From SHVO01 sp964576515 (GTDB lineage Bacteria > Pseudomonadota > Alphaproteobacteria > Rhodospirillales > Rhodospirillaceae): DNA of 64,000 nucleotides. The notes below the pieces were generated by a model. It did no database searches and was not told where the DNA came from. It was given only the letters and a program-made list of their open reading frames with translations. Position numbers and translations under genes: made by a program. Location of the stretch: positions 186,001 through 250,000 of the forward strand of contig CAZNUW010000005.1 of the NCBI GenBank assembly GCA_964576515.1, read 5' to 3'. This document shows, one piece after another, positions 1 through 8,726 of this stretch (within the stretch, counting starts at the first letter, position 1; each line of letters opens with the position of its first letter).

Positions 1-553
1 GGTGCGCGATATTGGGCAGGCCGTTGTCCGTGTGGGTCAGGAAGAAATCGCCGTCGCCATGGACCGAAATCTGGCACTCCATGGTCCTGAATGGAATCGA
101 CGGCATCTTCAGGCCTTCAAAGATGCGCGGCATCGTCTCGAAGAGACGCCGGCCGACCAACGGCGCCACGGCCGTGACATCATCGAGAATCCTTGAACGC
201 CGCAACTGGATGTCCGTCGCGTAGCTGTCCTGCTGCGCGGATTGTGACACCGTTGAATCCCGGAACGCCGCCGCGTGCGTGAGCGCGTGATCCATGATGC
301 GGTCGGCATCCGCCTCCGTCATGAAATTCTCGAAGAGGAAATACGGCGGGTCCATCTCGATCCCGACGATCTCACGCGCCTTCACCGAGAGCGGAGCACC
401 GTCCGATGTCCGCAACGACAACGTCCGGTCGTCCACCCCGCCCGGCAGGCTGCCGACGCACTGCCCCAGATAACGCGCGGTGGCCTCGTCGTCGGGCACG
501 ACACACGGCTGCCGGCCGCCGTCTCGCAAACGCAGTACCGCCAATTGCACCAT
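1..553 (-). CDS. 2-oxoglutarate/Fe(II) oxygenase, prolyl 4-hydroxylase-like (3' end cut off)
   Basis: The gene runs off the left edge; 184 residues are visible. The ATG at 553-551 is preceded by a GGGGAGGAT ribosome site. After about 70 N-terminal residues the chain reads YFLFENFMTEADADRI, which resembles the entry into a P4Hc fold. The stretch around residues 171-178 (FLTHTDNG) carries the HxD iron-ligand pair (His174, Asp176); the distal His and the 2-oxoglutarate-binding Arg lie outside the window. Such enzymes hydroxylate a protein or small molecule, coupled to 2-oxoglutarate decarboxylation. It lies 45 bp downstream of the PhoD-type phosphatase on the same strand and probably belongs to that operon. 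The substrate is unknown; the family call is inferred from motifs. Confidence 0.7.
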   Translation of the reverse strand, partial: MVQLAVLRLRDGGRQPCVVPDDEATARYLGQCVGSLPGGVDDRTLSLRTSDGAPLSVKAREIVGIEMDPPYFLFENFMTEADADRIMDHALTHAAAFRDSTVSQSAQQDSYATDIQLRRSRILDDVTAVAPLVGRRLFETMPRIFEGLKMPSIPFRTMECQISVHGDGDFFLTHTDNGLPNIAH

Positions 554-598
554 ATCCTCCCCGGCGGCCACGAGCCGCCCAGAGGGAGGTCTTAGCAA

Positions 599-2095
599 TT
601 AGACGTCGCGGGTGTCGATGGTCACGTCGGTGGTCAGGGCGGACTTCGGATCGCGCGGGTCGGCCACGACCCGATACTCCGAGCGCCAAGCCTTCGCGGT
701 CACGTCAAAACGGATATACCCGCGTTGACCACCATTCACATGGTCGACATGGCCGTTGAAATCCTTGGCGTCCCGCAAGGTCTCCCACCACGGACAGTGG
801 GACGAGATCGACGTGCCGCAGAAATTGTGGCCGACGCGAGGCGACGTGGCGTCCCAGGGGTCCTTGTGGATACGCATGGCGGCGGCGCAGTGCCAGTCGC
901 CGCTGACCACAATGGGATTCCGAATCTCGGACAGCGCATGGATAAGGCGTTCGCGCTGCACCGGGTATCCATCCCACTGATCCATGTTCACGTTCGCGGC
1001 TTCGCTCGGATTGTTATAGCGATATGGCGCGAACCACGTTTGCGACGCGATCACATTGAAGGACGCCTGGGATCCACGCAGCGCGTTGAGAAGCCAGCGT
1101 TCCTGCGCAGGTCCGGTCATCGTCGCATAAGGGTCGGCAAGATCGCCGCAGCTCCGGGGAGCAAGGACTCCGGGCACTTCGCAGACCTGATCCGACCGGT
1201 ACTGACGCGTGTCGAGCAGGTGCACCTGCGCCGGGCCGAAGCGATAGGCGCCGTAGAGCTGCAAATGCGAGTCCAACCCCGCCACACGCGGCGGTTCCTC
1301 CAACGGCATATGCTCATAATACGCTTGCAGCGCGGCCAGCTTGCGGACCTTGAATTCGAGCGGGGTTTGCGCCCACGGATCCTGCGGGATATCCGCAGCC
1401 CAGTTGTTGTCGATCTCATGATCGTCCAGCGCGACGATCCAGGGCGCGACGGCATGCGCCGATTGCAGCGCCGCGTCGGTCTTATAGAGCGCATAACGGT
1501 TGCGATAGTCCCACAAGGTCACGATCTCGGGACTGTTGTGTTGACGCACCACGCGCGGACCCAGCGCTGCCGTGGGGCCTTCATAGATATAGTCGCCCAC
1601 GTGGATCACGCAGTCGGGCGACCAGGCCGCGATATCGTCATAGGCGGCAAAGTGACCGGACTCGTAGGCTTGGCAGCTCGCGAGCGCGAGCCTGGCGCCC
1701 GCACCGCCGATGTTGGCCGTACGTGTCCGGCCGATAGGACTTTCGTCCTTGCCGTAGGTGAACTGGTAGAAATACTCGCGACCCGGCTCCAAACCGCGCA
1801 AAACAACGTGCACGGCATGGGCTTTGGCGTCCGAGGTTTCCACCAGACCTTCACGCACGGTGCGGCGCATCGCCTGATCGGAACACAGACGATAACGCAC
1901 CGCGACCGTTCCGGGCGCCATCCCGCCGCCACGCAGAGGCTCCGGAGCAAGGCGCGTCCACAAGACGATGCCGTCCGCCCGCGGACAGCCGGACGCGACG
2001 CCCAGGGTGAAATGGTATTTATCGGATTGAGCGAAGGCTCTGGGGACGGCGACCGTCACGCCCCCCGCAGCCATGAAGAAACGCCGTGAGATCAT
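599..2095 (-). CDS. phoD: PhoD-family alkaline phosphatase / phosphodiesterase, Tat-exported
   Basis: This 498-residue protein begins MISRRFFMAAGG, a twin-arginine signal, after a strong GGAGGGGGAGCCAC ribosome site. The metallophosphoesterase blocks of PhoD are visible in order: SCQAYESG, GDYIYEG (metal-binding Asp/Tyr), DDHEIDNNW and SGDWHCA. PhoD enzymes bind Ca and Fe and release phosphate from mono- and diesters in the periplasm or outside the cell. The gene follows a TonB-dependent receptor with a 70-bp gap and precedes the oxygenase, so the three probably form one operon driven from the PHO-box promoter near 5.05 kb. Exact substrate preference (monoester, diester, teichoic-acid-like) cannot be read from sequence. 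Confidence 0.88.
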   Translation of the reverse strand: MISRRFFMAAGGVTVAVPRAFAQSDKYHFTLGVASGCPRADGIVLWTRLAPEPLRGGGMAPGTVAVRYRLCSDQAMRRTVREGLVETSDAKAHAVHVVLRGLEPGREYFYQFTYGKDESPIGRTRTANIGGAGARLALASCQAYESGHFAAYDDIAAWSPDCVIHVGDYIYEGPTAALGPRVVRQHNSPEIVTLWDYRNRYALYKTDAALQSAHAVAPWIVALDDHEIDNNWAADIPQDPWAQTPLEFKVRKLAALQAYYEHMPLEEPPRVAGLDSHLQLYGAYRFGPAQVHLLDTRQYRSDQVCEVPGVLAPRSCGDLADPYATMTGPAQERWLLNALRGSQASFNVIASQTWFAPYRYNNPSEAANVNMDQWDGYPVQRERLIHALSEIRNPIVVSGDWHCAAAMRIHKDPWDATSPRVGHNFCGTSISSHCPWWETLRDAKDFNGHVDHVNGGQRGYIRFDVTAKAWRSEYRVVADPRDPKSALTTDVTIDTRDV

Positions 2096-2165
2096 GTGGC
2101 TCCCCCTCCAGACCCCAAACGATGCGGGACGGATCCTAGCATGGATCCGCCCCTGTCTCGTAGGT

Positions 2166-4952
2166 CTAGAACTTGTATTCGTACTGAAGGAAGAACGACA
2201 GCGGCTTACCGTTCCATTGGTAGGTGTAGTAATAGTTCGGATCGTTCACGTTGAGTTCACCGCGCACGGCGGCTCGGGTGAAGGCCCGGTCGGCGGCGCC
2301 GCCGCGCTCGGAATACTTCTTGTCGAAGAGGTTGACGACACGAAGCAAGAAGCGGTGCTCCAACTCCTCGCCCAGGAAGTACTGGACCGAGGCGTTCACG
2401 ACCATGTAATTGCCGAAGTTCACATCCTCATTGGTGCGATTTCCCGCCGCATCGACGAAGCGCGCGGCGTTGTTCTGCACATACACCCACTCCTTACCCT
2501 GCCAGCGCGGATTGACCGCGAAAATCCAGCGTTCGGACGGCGTGTAGGTGATGAGCGCCGAAGCCATCCATTCCGGACGTTCGCCCGACTGACGCATCGG
2601 GTTGGCGCCCGCGGGCCCGGGGACGACGGTGGTAAGCGGAGCGCCGGTGCCCGCGCGCACGGCCGTCAAGCCGAAGATCGGGTTCGGTTCAAGCGACTCC
2701 TGCTTCGTGAAGCTGAAGTCCGCCTGAATCTGATCGAGATCGATCGATAAGTCGAACGTATAGCCCGTGATCTCCTGCGTCGCGCGAGTATTGAAGAACG
2801 CCGTGCTCAGCGGAGTCAGGCCGAAGTTCAGGTAGTTATTACAGTACTCGACCGGTGTGATGATGTTCGGATTGATCGTGCGGGACGGATCGACGCCCGG
2901 ACACACGTCGCGGATCTGGGCGCTGCCGAACAGGTTGGTGATGTCGGTCGTGAAGTACCCGAGTTCGATGTTGTACGTGCCGTCCCAGATATCGCCGTTA
3001 ACCCCGGCGCCGGCCGCGTAGGTCTCGACATCCTGCGGCTTGATGGTCGGGTTGTTGCGGGTGTTGGCGAACAGGCCCGCTTCCTGGGCGCGCGGATTGT
3101 TGTAGGAGGTGCCGCCGCTGGAACGCGCGTAGAACCCACCACCGAATTCCTGGCGGACGCTGTACTTCCAGATGAAGTTGTCGGCGAACATATTGTTGAA
3201 ATCCTTACGGCCGGCGACCGAGATCGCGAGACCTTCGAGGACCGGGAAGTCGAGTTGCACGTCGCCGTAGATGCCGGTGCTATTGATCTTCGCGTCCGAC
3301 ACGCCGTATTCCGGCGCCGAGTTGTCGTATGAGGTAGTGCGTTGCACGCCCACGACCGTGGACAGCCAATCCGACCATTCGTACTTGGCGCGCAAGTTCG
3401 CGCCGTAATCGATGAAACCGGCTTCGAACTGGGTGCCGTCGCCGAAGCCTTTTACCGGAATGCCGGTGCCGAAGTTGGCCACCGTCTGGATCACGAAGCC
3501 CATCGGATCGCCGATACGGAACGGGTTTTGCAAAGTACCCTTCACGTTGCCGTTCTCGTCGACATAGAAGCCGTCGCGCGAGACACGGTCCGCCTTGGTG
3601 GAAAGGTCGGGATTGGTGACGCATCCGGCCGGGATATTGTTGGCGCGGGCATAGGCTTCAAATTCGCTCGCCAAGGTGAATGGGCGGCCGGTCGCGGGGT
3701 TGAGTACGCTCTGCGGAATGCGGCAGATCTGGGCGTCCACCTCGGTGTTCTTCAACTTCGGCGCCGAATAGTACGCCTCGGCTTCGACGCGCAAGCGGTC
3801 GGTCACCTCGGACGTGAAACTGGCCGAATACTTCGGATAATCGGTGAAGTTCGGATTGAAGACGTGATCGTTCGGGAACGAGTCGCGGAAGTCGATGGTC
3901 GCGAGTTCGGCGCCGAGGCGAAACTCGGTCTGATCGCCCATCTTCCACAGATACTTCGCGCCGATCAGGTTGAAGCTGTAGGGGAACTCGTGCATACCGC
4001 CCAGCTCCAGCACGGTGTCGGAGTAGGCTTCACGGCTGAAGATGGTATGCGCGTCGGTCTCGTAGGACCGGCCGTAGAACATGATGCTGTGTTTGCCTTC
4101 GGCGTCGATCGGTGTGGAAATGTTACCGTAAACTTCGCGGGTCTTGAACGAACCGAGGTAGAAACCGGCATCGCCCTTGAACGTGCCGTCGGGCTGCTTG
4201 TATTTCACCGACACGACGCCGAGACCGCCGTTGCCGCCGTAATAAAGGCTCTGGCCGCCGCGGAAGATTTCCACCGAGTCGATCACGCGCGGATCAATGG
4301 CGGTCGCCCCCCAGAGGTCTTCCAGCGGGGTGCCGCGGTCGAAGGTCGGAACCCCATCGATCAGAAGCAGCGTGTCGCGGTCGGTGCCGCCGTCGATACG
4401 GATCGTGAACTCGCCTTCGTCGGGGGAATAACCGATGTTGGCGCCGCGGATGAGGCCCGACGCCAGTTCGCCGAAGTTGGTGAATCCGCCGGTCGCGATT
4501 TCGGCGTCGCTGATGACCTGGACTTGCGTGCCGTATTTCGAGAAATCGACCGCCACGGACGACACCGCTTCGCGGTTGATGCGCTGACCTTCAACCATGA
4601 TGGTTTCGAGACCCGCATCGGCGACCTGCGCCTGAGCAAGTTGCGGCGCGGGTGTGGCGTCGTTTGCGGTCGCGGCCTGTGCGACGGCGATGCCGGTCTG
4701 CGGCGCGTCGCCGGCCAAAACTTGGGCCTGAGCCAATTCCGCTTGCGCGCGGTCCAATTCCGCGCGTGCGGCCGCAACGCGCGCCTGCGCGTCCGAAACG
4801 TCGCGCGCGACGGCCAGTTCTTGCGCCTGTGCGACGCTGATGCTGCTGACCGACGTCAGCAGAATAGCTGCGAACGATGCGGCGGTGATGCGTGCGCCGG
4901 TGCGGGTGCGGATGTTGTTGGAATCCGTTTTCGCTGATTGCCCCAATGACAT
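2166..4952 (-). CDS. TonB-dependent outer-membrane receptor, Pho-linked
   Basis: This is a 928-residue TonB-dependent receptor. The start is placed at the ATG at 4952 because AAGGAG lies 9 nt upstream; the longer reading frame upstream lacks signals. An N-terminal export signal (cleavage near AQAQE) is followed by about 40 residues rich in Ala, Gln and Glu that look like a short coiled coil. The plug domain follows (LETIMVEGQR, LLLIDGVPTFDRG, DSVEIFRGGQSLYYG), then a 22-strand barrel ending in the aromatic-terminated YEYKF. It transports a ligand into the periplasm using TonB energy. Adjacent phoD and an upstream PHO box suggest an organic phosphorus ligand (inference). It is only distantly related to the five receptors further right. 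Confidence 0.9.
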   Translation of the reverse strand: MSLGQSAKTDSNNIRTRTGARITAASFAAILLTSVSSISVAQAQELAVARDVSDAQARVAAARAELDRAQAELAQAQVLAGDAPQTGIAVAQAATANDATPAPQLAQAQVADAGLETIMVEGQRINREAVSSVAVDFSKYGTQVQVISDAEIATGGFTNFGELASGLIRGANIGYSPDEGEFTIRIDGGTDRDTLLLIDGVPTFDRGTPLEDLWGATAIDPRVIDSVEIFRGGQSLYYGGNGGLGVVSVKYKQPDGTFKGDAGFYLGSFKTREVYGNISTPIDAEGKHSIMFYGRSYETDAHTIFSREAYSDTVLELGGMHEFPYSFNLIGAKYLWKMGDQTEFRLGAELATIDFRDSFPNDHVFNPNFTDYPKYSASFTSEVTDRLRVEAEAYYSAPKLKNTEVDAQICRIPQSVLNPATGRPFTLASEFEAYARANNIPAGCVTNPDLSTKADRVSRDGFYVDENGNVKGTLQNPFRIGDPMGFVIQTVANFGTGIPVKGFGDGTQFEAGFIDYGANLRAKYEWSDWLSTVVGVQRTTSYDNSAPEYGVSDAKINSTGIYGDVQLDFPVLEGLAISVAGRKDFNNMFADNFIWKYSVRQEFGGGFYARSSGGTSYNNPRAQEAGLFANTRNNPTIKPQDVETYAAGAGVNGDIWDGTYNIELGYFTTDITNLFGSAQIRDVCPGVDPSRTINPNIITPVEYCNNYLNFGLTPLSTAFFNTRATQEITGYTFDLSIDLDQIQADFSFTKQESLEPNPIFGLTAVRAGTGAPLTTVVPGPAGANPMRQSGERPEWMASALITYTPSERWIFAVNPRWQGKEWVYVQNNAARFVDAAGNRTNEDVNFGNYMVVNASVQYFLGEELEHRFLLRVVNLFDKKYSERGGAADRAFTRAAVRGELNVNDPNYYYTYQWNGKPLSFFLQYEYKF

Positions 4953-5036
4953 TGCAGGTCTCTCCTTCATGTATTTCGCCCCTAGTCCTGAAAAAGACGA
5001 ACCCGCTCCCCCGCTCGTCCTTTCCGTAGGACAGCC

Positions 5037-5092
5037 GCTATACGCCCCGCTCATGACACCGGCATGAAAACGACATGACTTGAATATGAAAC
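5037..5092 (-). promoter_or_regulatory. PHO-box promoter with four half-sites
   Basis: Read on the minus strand, four TCAT-ended heptamers occur at exactly 11-bp steps: GTTTCAT (5092-5086), AAGTCAT (5081-5075), TTTTCAT (5070-5064) and GTGTCAT (5059-5053). The PhoB consensus is a direct repeat of CTGTCAT with a 4-bp spacer. A -10-like TATAGC (5042-5037) lies 10 bp past the last half-site, as expected where the PHO box replaces the -35 element. The receptor start is about 85 bp further on. Seen directly; PhoB binding is inferred. Confidence 0.75.
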
Positions 5093-5164
5093 TTGCTCAA
5101 TTCATGTAGGCACACGAATTGACTTATGTTCATATGCGCCGACTCAAAACGGACTTATTGAACG

Positions 5165-6013
5165 ATGTTTGACAAAAACGACCTTGACGCCCGCGCCATT
5201 ACCGACGCCGAAGAAGCGCGCAGATGCATCGCGGGCGCGCGCGGAATCCTTTTGGATTGGGACGGCTGCGCCGCCATCGCGAATCGGCCGCGCGAGGACG
5301 CGCTGACGTTCATTCGCACACATCGCGCGAATCTCGCCATCGTCTCCAACAACTCGACGGTGATGCCGGAGGATATTTCCGAGATTCTTGCACAGGCGGG
5401 CGTTGATTTCCCGGGAACGCGGATATTCCTCGCCGGCGTCGAGGCGCTTGCTTACGCGGCGGCTTTCTCAGGCGCGCGCACCCTGGTTTTGGCGAACGCG
5501 CATATGAAGGCGCTGGCCCATCAAGTTGGGATGAATCTGGTTCAGCAAGACGCCGAAGTCGTCGTGCTGTTGCGCGACACCAAATTCTCTTACGCGAAAC
5601 TTGAGCGCGCGGTGCAATCCCTCGTTCGCGGCGCCAGGCTCATCGTCTCGAATCCGGATGCGACACATCCCAGCGTGGATGGACACGTCATTCCCGAGAC
5701 CGGCGCCCTTCTCGCCGCCATCGGCACCTGCGTCGATCTGTCGCGGGTCAGCGTTCAGGTCATCGGCAAACCAGCCAGTTTCCTATTCGAGCGCGCCTGC
5801 GCGGTCCTGAAGATCGCACCCGAAACCGCGGTCATGGTGGGCGATAACCGCGAGACGGATATCAAAGGCGCGCGAAAACTGGGTATGGCCGGCGTTCTTG
5901 TGACGCCGGGATCAAGTCTTTCCTTTAAGGAACTGATGGGCACGGGCCTTTCGACCGCCCGGCCGCATATCGCAACGCTGCCCGAAACCCGCGCGCGTTC
6001 GTTGATAGGCTAG
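5165..6013 (+). CDS. HAD-superfamily (IIA, NagD-like) phosphatase
   Basis: This 282-residue protein has HAD motif I as LLDWDGC (Asp31 nucleophile, Asp33 acid/base, with Cys35 in place of the usual Thr), motif II around IVSNNST, and motif III/IV as MVGDNRETDI after an IGKP loop. The size and the cap between motifs II and III fit subclass IIA (NagD, phosphoglycolate and glycerol-phosphate phosphatases). It sits convergent with the rpiR-like gene, and their stop codons share the bases CTAG at 6010-6013. It lies between the Pho-linked receptor and the phnDCE operon, so it may hydrolyse an imported phosphate ester in the cytoplasm (inference). No clear ribosome site precedes its ATG. Confidence 0.8.
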   Translation: MFDKNDLDARAITDAEEARRCIAGARGILLDWDGCAAIANRPREDALTFIRTHRANLAIVSNNSTVMPEDISEILAQAGVDFPGTRIFLAGVEALAYAAAFSGARTLVLANAHMKALAHQVGMNLVQQDAEVVVLLRDTKFSYAKLERAVQSLVRGARLIVSNPDATHPSVDGHVIPETGALLAAIGTCVDLSRVSVQVIGKPASFLFERACAVLKIAPETAVMVGDNRETDIKGARKLGMAGVLVTPGSSLSFKELMGTGLSTARPHIATLPETRARSLIG

Positions 6014-6915
6014 AAGCGCTTAATCGACAGAACTTCAAATGTACGCCGCAACGTTTCCGTCGCGCGGTCGTAGTCCGCCAAGGCCAACGCCGAGATCAAG
6101 GTATCGATGACACAAAGCTGGGCGATGCGGCTGGTCATGGCTTCTGTGCGAAACTTGGTTTCACGGGCCATGGTGAACAGGGTCACGTCCGCATGGGCGT
6201 GGATGGGAGCGCGCGCGAAATTCGTGATGACGATGGTTTTCGCGCCCGCCGCCTTGGCGATCTGGGTGGACGAAACGGTTTCGTGAGTCGCGCCCGAATG
6301 GGAGACCGTTAACACCGCAACCTTCGGCCCGGTCCGAGAGGCGCTGATGGCCTGAATATGGCTGTCGGTGACGGCTTTCGCATCAAGCCCGATCCGCAAC
6401 ATGCGGTAGTGCGCGTCCTCGGCGATAGGCGCCGATGACCCGATGCCATAGATCTCGATACGCTGCGCGGCGCGCAAGATATCCACCGCCTGGGCGATGG
6501 CGGTCGGCTCCAAAACCGAAAGGGTGTCGCGCAGCGCCTGGATGCCCGAATGGAACATTTTGCGGCACACCGCCGCCGCGCCGTCGTTGCGTTGGAGGTC
6601 TTCGTGAATGTACTGGACAGGTTTGACGACTTCCTGGGCCAGACTGAGCTTCAGTTGCTGGAACCCGGACATCCCGAGCTGCCGGCAGAAATTGATCACA
6701 CTGCCTTGGCTCGCGCCGGTGCTTTCGGCGATTTCGGTGACGGACATCCGCACCACGGCGTCGGGTTGATTGAGGACGAAGTCGGCGATGGCCCGGGCGC
6801 TACGGCCCAACGACTTATATTGGCTTCGGATGCGCGGGATGACGTTGTCGAGGGGGGCTTGCTCGGCGGAACGCGGGCGCGCCTTGAGCGCCCGGCTTTT
6901 GGCTTTACGCACCAT
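6010..6915 (-). CDS. RpiR/MurR-family transcriptional regulator (HTH-SIS)
   Basis: This 301-residue regulator has an N-terminal HTH_6 domain (about residues 25-105, including ARAIADFVLNQPDAVVRMSV and GASQGSVINFCRQLG) and a C-terminal SIS sugar-phosphate-binding domain (about 130-270, including IYGIGSSAPIAEDAHYRM and VSHSGATHET). RpiR proteins usually sense phosphorylated sugars or sugar-amine phosphates. It begins 33 bp after phnE on the same strand, so it is likely the last gene of phnDCE-rpiR and may control that operon. The ligand may be a phosphorylated compound produced from the imported substrate (inference). Its 3' end overlaps that of the HAD gene. Confidence 0.87.
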   Translation of the reverse strand: MVRKAKSRALKARPRSAEQAPLDNVIPRIRSQYKSLGRSARAIADFVLNQPDAVVRMSVTEIAESTGASQGSVINFCRQLGMSGFQQLKLSLAQEVVKPVQYIHEDLQRNDGAAAVCRKMFHSGIQALRDTLSVLEPTAIAQAVDILRAAQRIEIYGIGSSAPIAEDAHYRMLRIGLDAKAVTDSHIQAISASRTGPKVAVLTVSHSGATHETVSSTQIAKAAGAKTIVITNFARAPIHAHADVTLFTMARETKFRTEAMTSRIAQLCVIDTLISALALADYDRATETLRRTFEVLSIKRF

Positions 6916-6948
6916 AGTCCTATCGCCTCTCGGGATGCCGCGGTCCGA

Positions 6949-7968
6949 TTACAAGTAGCGTCGCCGCAGCCGGGCGGCAAGCTGGTCGATGACAAAGACC
7001 ATGACGAAGATGGCGACCAGGATCGTCCCAACGTGCTGGTAGTTGAACATATCGAACCGGCCCTTCAGTTCCTGGCCGATCCCGCCCGCGCCGACGATAC
7101 CGATGACCGTGGCCGTGCGGACGTTGCGGTCCAGTACATAGAGAGTATAGGCGATATACTGCGGCAGCACGTTCGGGAGGATCGCGTACCGGAGCACTTT
7201 CAGGCGGTTCGCGCCCATCGCCCGCACGGCCTCCTGCGGCTTGGGATCGGCGCTCTCGATATCTTCCGCATAGAATTTTCCGAGAAACCCGGCGCCATGC
7301 AGCGCCAGCGCGATGACGCCGGCGATGGGGCCGAACCCATAAGCCATCACCAGGAAAAGCGCGCTGACCAGTTCAGGGACGGCGCGCAACCAACTTACGA
7401 TCGCGCGGGCCGCCACATACATCGCCTTGCCGGTGGTAAGGTTCGCGGCCGAGAAGAACGCGAGCGGTGCGCTCATCACGACGGCAAGGACCGTGCCCCA
7501 TAACGCAATTTCCAGCGTTTCGACGAGTTTCGCGAGGACATGGAAGAGATACCCGAGGGGCTCAACCAGGACTTCGACTCGTTCGGATTGAGATTCCATT
7601 TCCAGCGTTTCGGGATTAAGCCGCTGGGTCACGCTCTCCGCGGTCTCCAGCCGCGAGAAAAGCGGCAGATCGTTGCGGTCGAAACCCTCGATACGGCCGA
7701 CCTCGCGGCGCTCCTCGATTTGAAGGGGAAACAGCGACGTTGCGATCTTCCCCGCGCCGCGCGCGACCTGGGAGTCGCCCTCGATACCGACCGCCACCAT
7801 CGCGGCTTCGGCCGTGAGGCGCACCATGCGTCCGATCTCGAGGCTTTGACCGGTTTGAACAAGGATCGCCAGCGCGATCAGAAGGATGACCACCGCGCGC
7901 GTCTGAAGCCAGGGCGGGAACGCCCATGCGGCGGCGTCGCGCCTTTCAGGGATTGTCTGCGAATTCAT
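6949..7968 (-). CDS. phnE: Phosphonate-type ABC transporter permease
   Basis: This 339-residue permease starts at the ATG at 7968, which overlaps the phnC stop codon (ATGA). A first membrane helix (about residues 22-40) is followed by a polar segment of about 90 residues before the permease core. The core has about five helices and an EAA-type loop (EAVRAMGANRLKVLRYAILP). The C terminus (IVGAGGIGQELKGRFDMFNYQHVGTI) is characteristic of PhnE. PhnE dimers form the membrane channel for PhnC and PhnD, importing phosphonates, phosphite or other small phosphorus compounds. The long insert between helix 1 and the core makes it longer than the E. coli protein. Confidence 0.9.
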   Translation of the reverse strand: MNSQTIPERRDAAAWAFPPWLQTRAVVILLIALAILVQTGQSLEIGRMVRLTAEAAMVAVGIEGDSQVARGAGKIATSLFPLQIEERREVGRIEGFDRNDLPLFSRLETAESVTQRLNPETLEMESQSERVEVLVEPLGYLFHVLAKLVETLEIALWGTVLAVVMSAPLAFFSAANLTTGKAMYVAARAIVSWLRAVPELVSALFLVMAYGFGPIAGVIALALHGAGFLGKFYAEDIESADPKPQEAVRAMGANRLKVLRYAILPNVLPQYIAYTLYVLDRNVRTATVIGIVGAGGIGQELKGRFDMFNYQHVGTILVAIFVMVFVIDQLAARLRRRYL

Positions 7969-8726
7969 GAGGCCAACTGCGTATGCGCGGTGTAGATCCG
8001 CGTCTCGACATTGCTGGTCAAACCGGACGGCGGACCGTCGAAAACAATCTCGCCGCGACGCAGAGCGATAACGCGGTCGGCGAATTCCATCGCGAGGTCC
8101 ATCTGATGCAGACTGCAAAGCACGGTGGCCTTGCGCTCACGCGCCTCCCGGCGCAACAGCGTCATGATGTCGCGGCTGGTTTTTGGGTCGAGGCTCGCAA
8201 CCGGCTCATCGGCGAGGATGACATGCGGATCGCTCATGAAAGCGCGGGCGATCCCGACACGCTGCTGCTGGCCACCGGACAACTCACCGACACGGCGGTG
8301 CAGATGCTGCGGCTCCAGGCCCACATCCGCAAGCAAAGCACAGGCTTTGCGGCGCGCCACGCCCGGGAAGATCCCAAACATGGCGGGCAACGTCGCGACG
8401 GATGCAAGCGCGCCGGCGATGACGTTTTGGGCCACACTGGACCGCGTCACAAGCGCATACTGCTGATAGATCATCGCCACACGGCGGCGCAGCGTCGGCA
8501 AGGTTTTCGGCGTCAGGGCAACGCCGCCGATGGAGATCGTTCCCGATTGCGGCGTGACGAGGCCGTTCACCGCGCGCAGCAGCGTCGATTTTCCGCTGCC
8601 CGACGGGCCAAGGATGACGCAGAATTCACCGGCGGGCGCCGTGAACGACACATCGGCGAGGGCGTGCGTTCCATCCGGGAAACGCTTGCCGACACGCTCA
8701 AAGACAACACTGGCGCCGAACGTCAC
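7965..8726 (-). CDS. phnC: Phosphonate-type ABC transporter ATP-binding protein
   Basis: This 253-residue ATPase shows Walker A GPSGSGKST (residues 40-48), a Q-loop, the signature LSGGQQQR and Walker B VILADEP followed by the H-loop region CSLHQMD. It begins with GTG at 8726, overlapping the phnD stop (GTGA), and its own stop overlaps phnE (ATGA), so the three are translated as a coupled set. It powers import through PhnE. Substrate cannot be told from this subunit. Confidence 0.92.
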   Translation of the reverse strand: MTFGASVVFERVGKRFPDGTHALADVSFTAPAGEFCVILGPSGSGKSTLLRAVNGLVTPQSGTISIGGVALTPKTLPTLRRRVAMIYQQYALVTRSSVAQNVIAGALASVATLPAMFGIFPGVARRKACALLADVGLEPQHLHRRVGELSGGQQQRVGIARAFMSDPHVILADEPVASLDPKTSRDIMTLLRREARERKATVLCSLHQMDLAMEFADRVIALRRGEIVFDGPPSGLTSNVETRIYTAHTQLAS

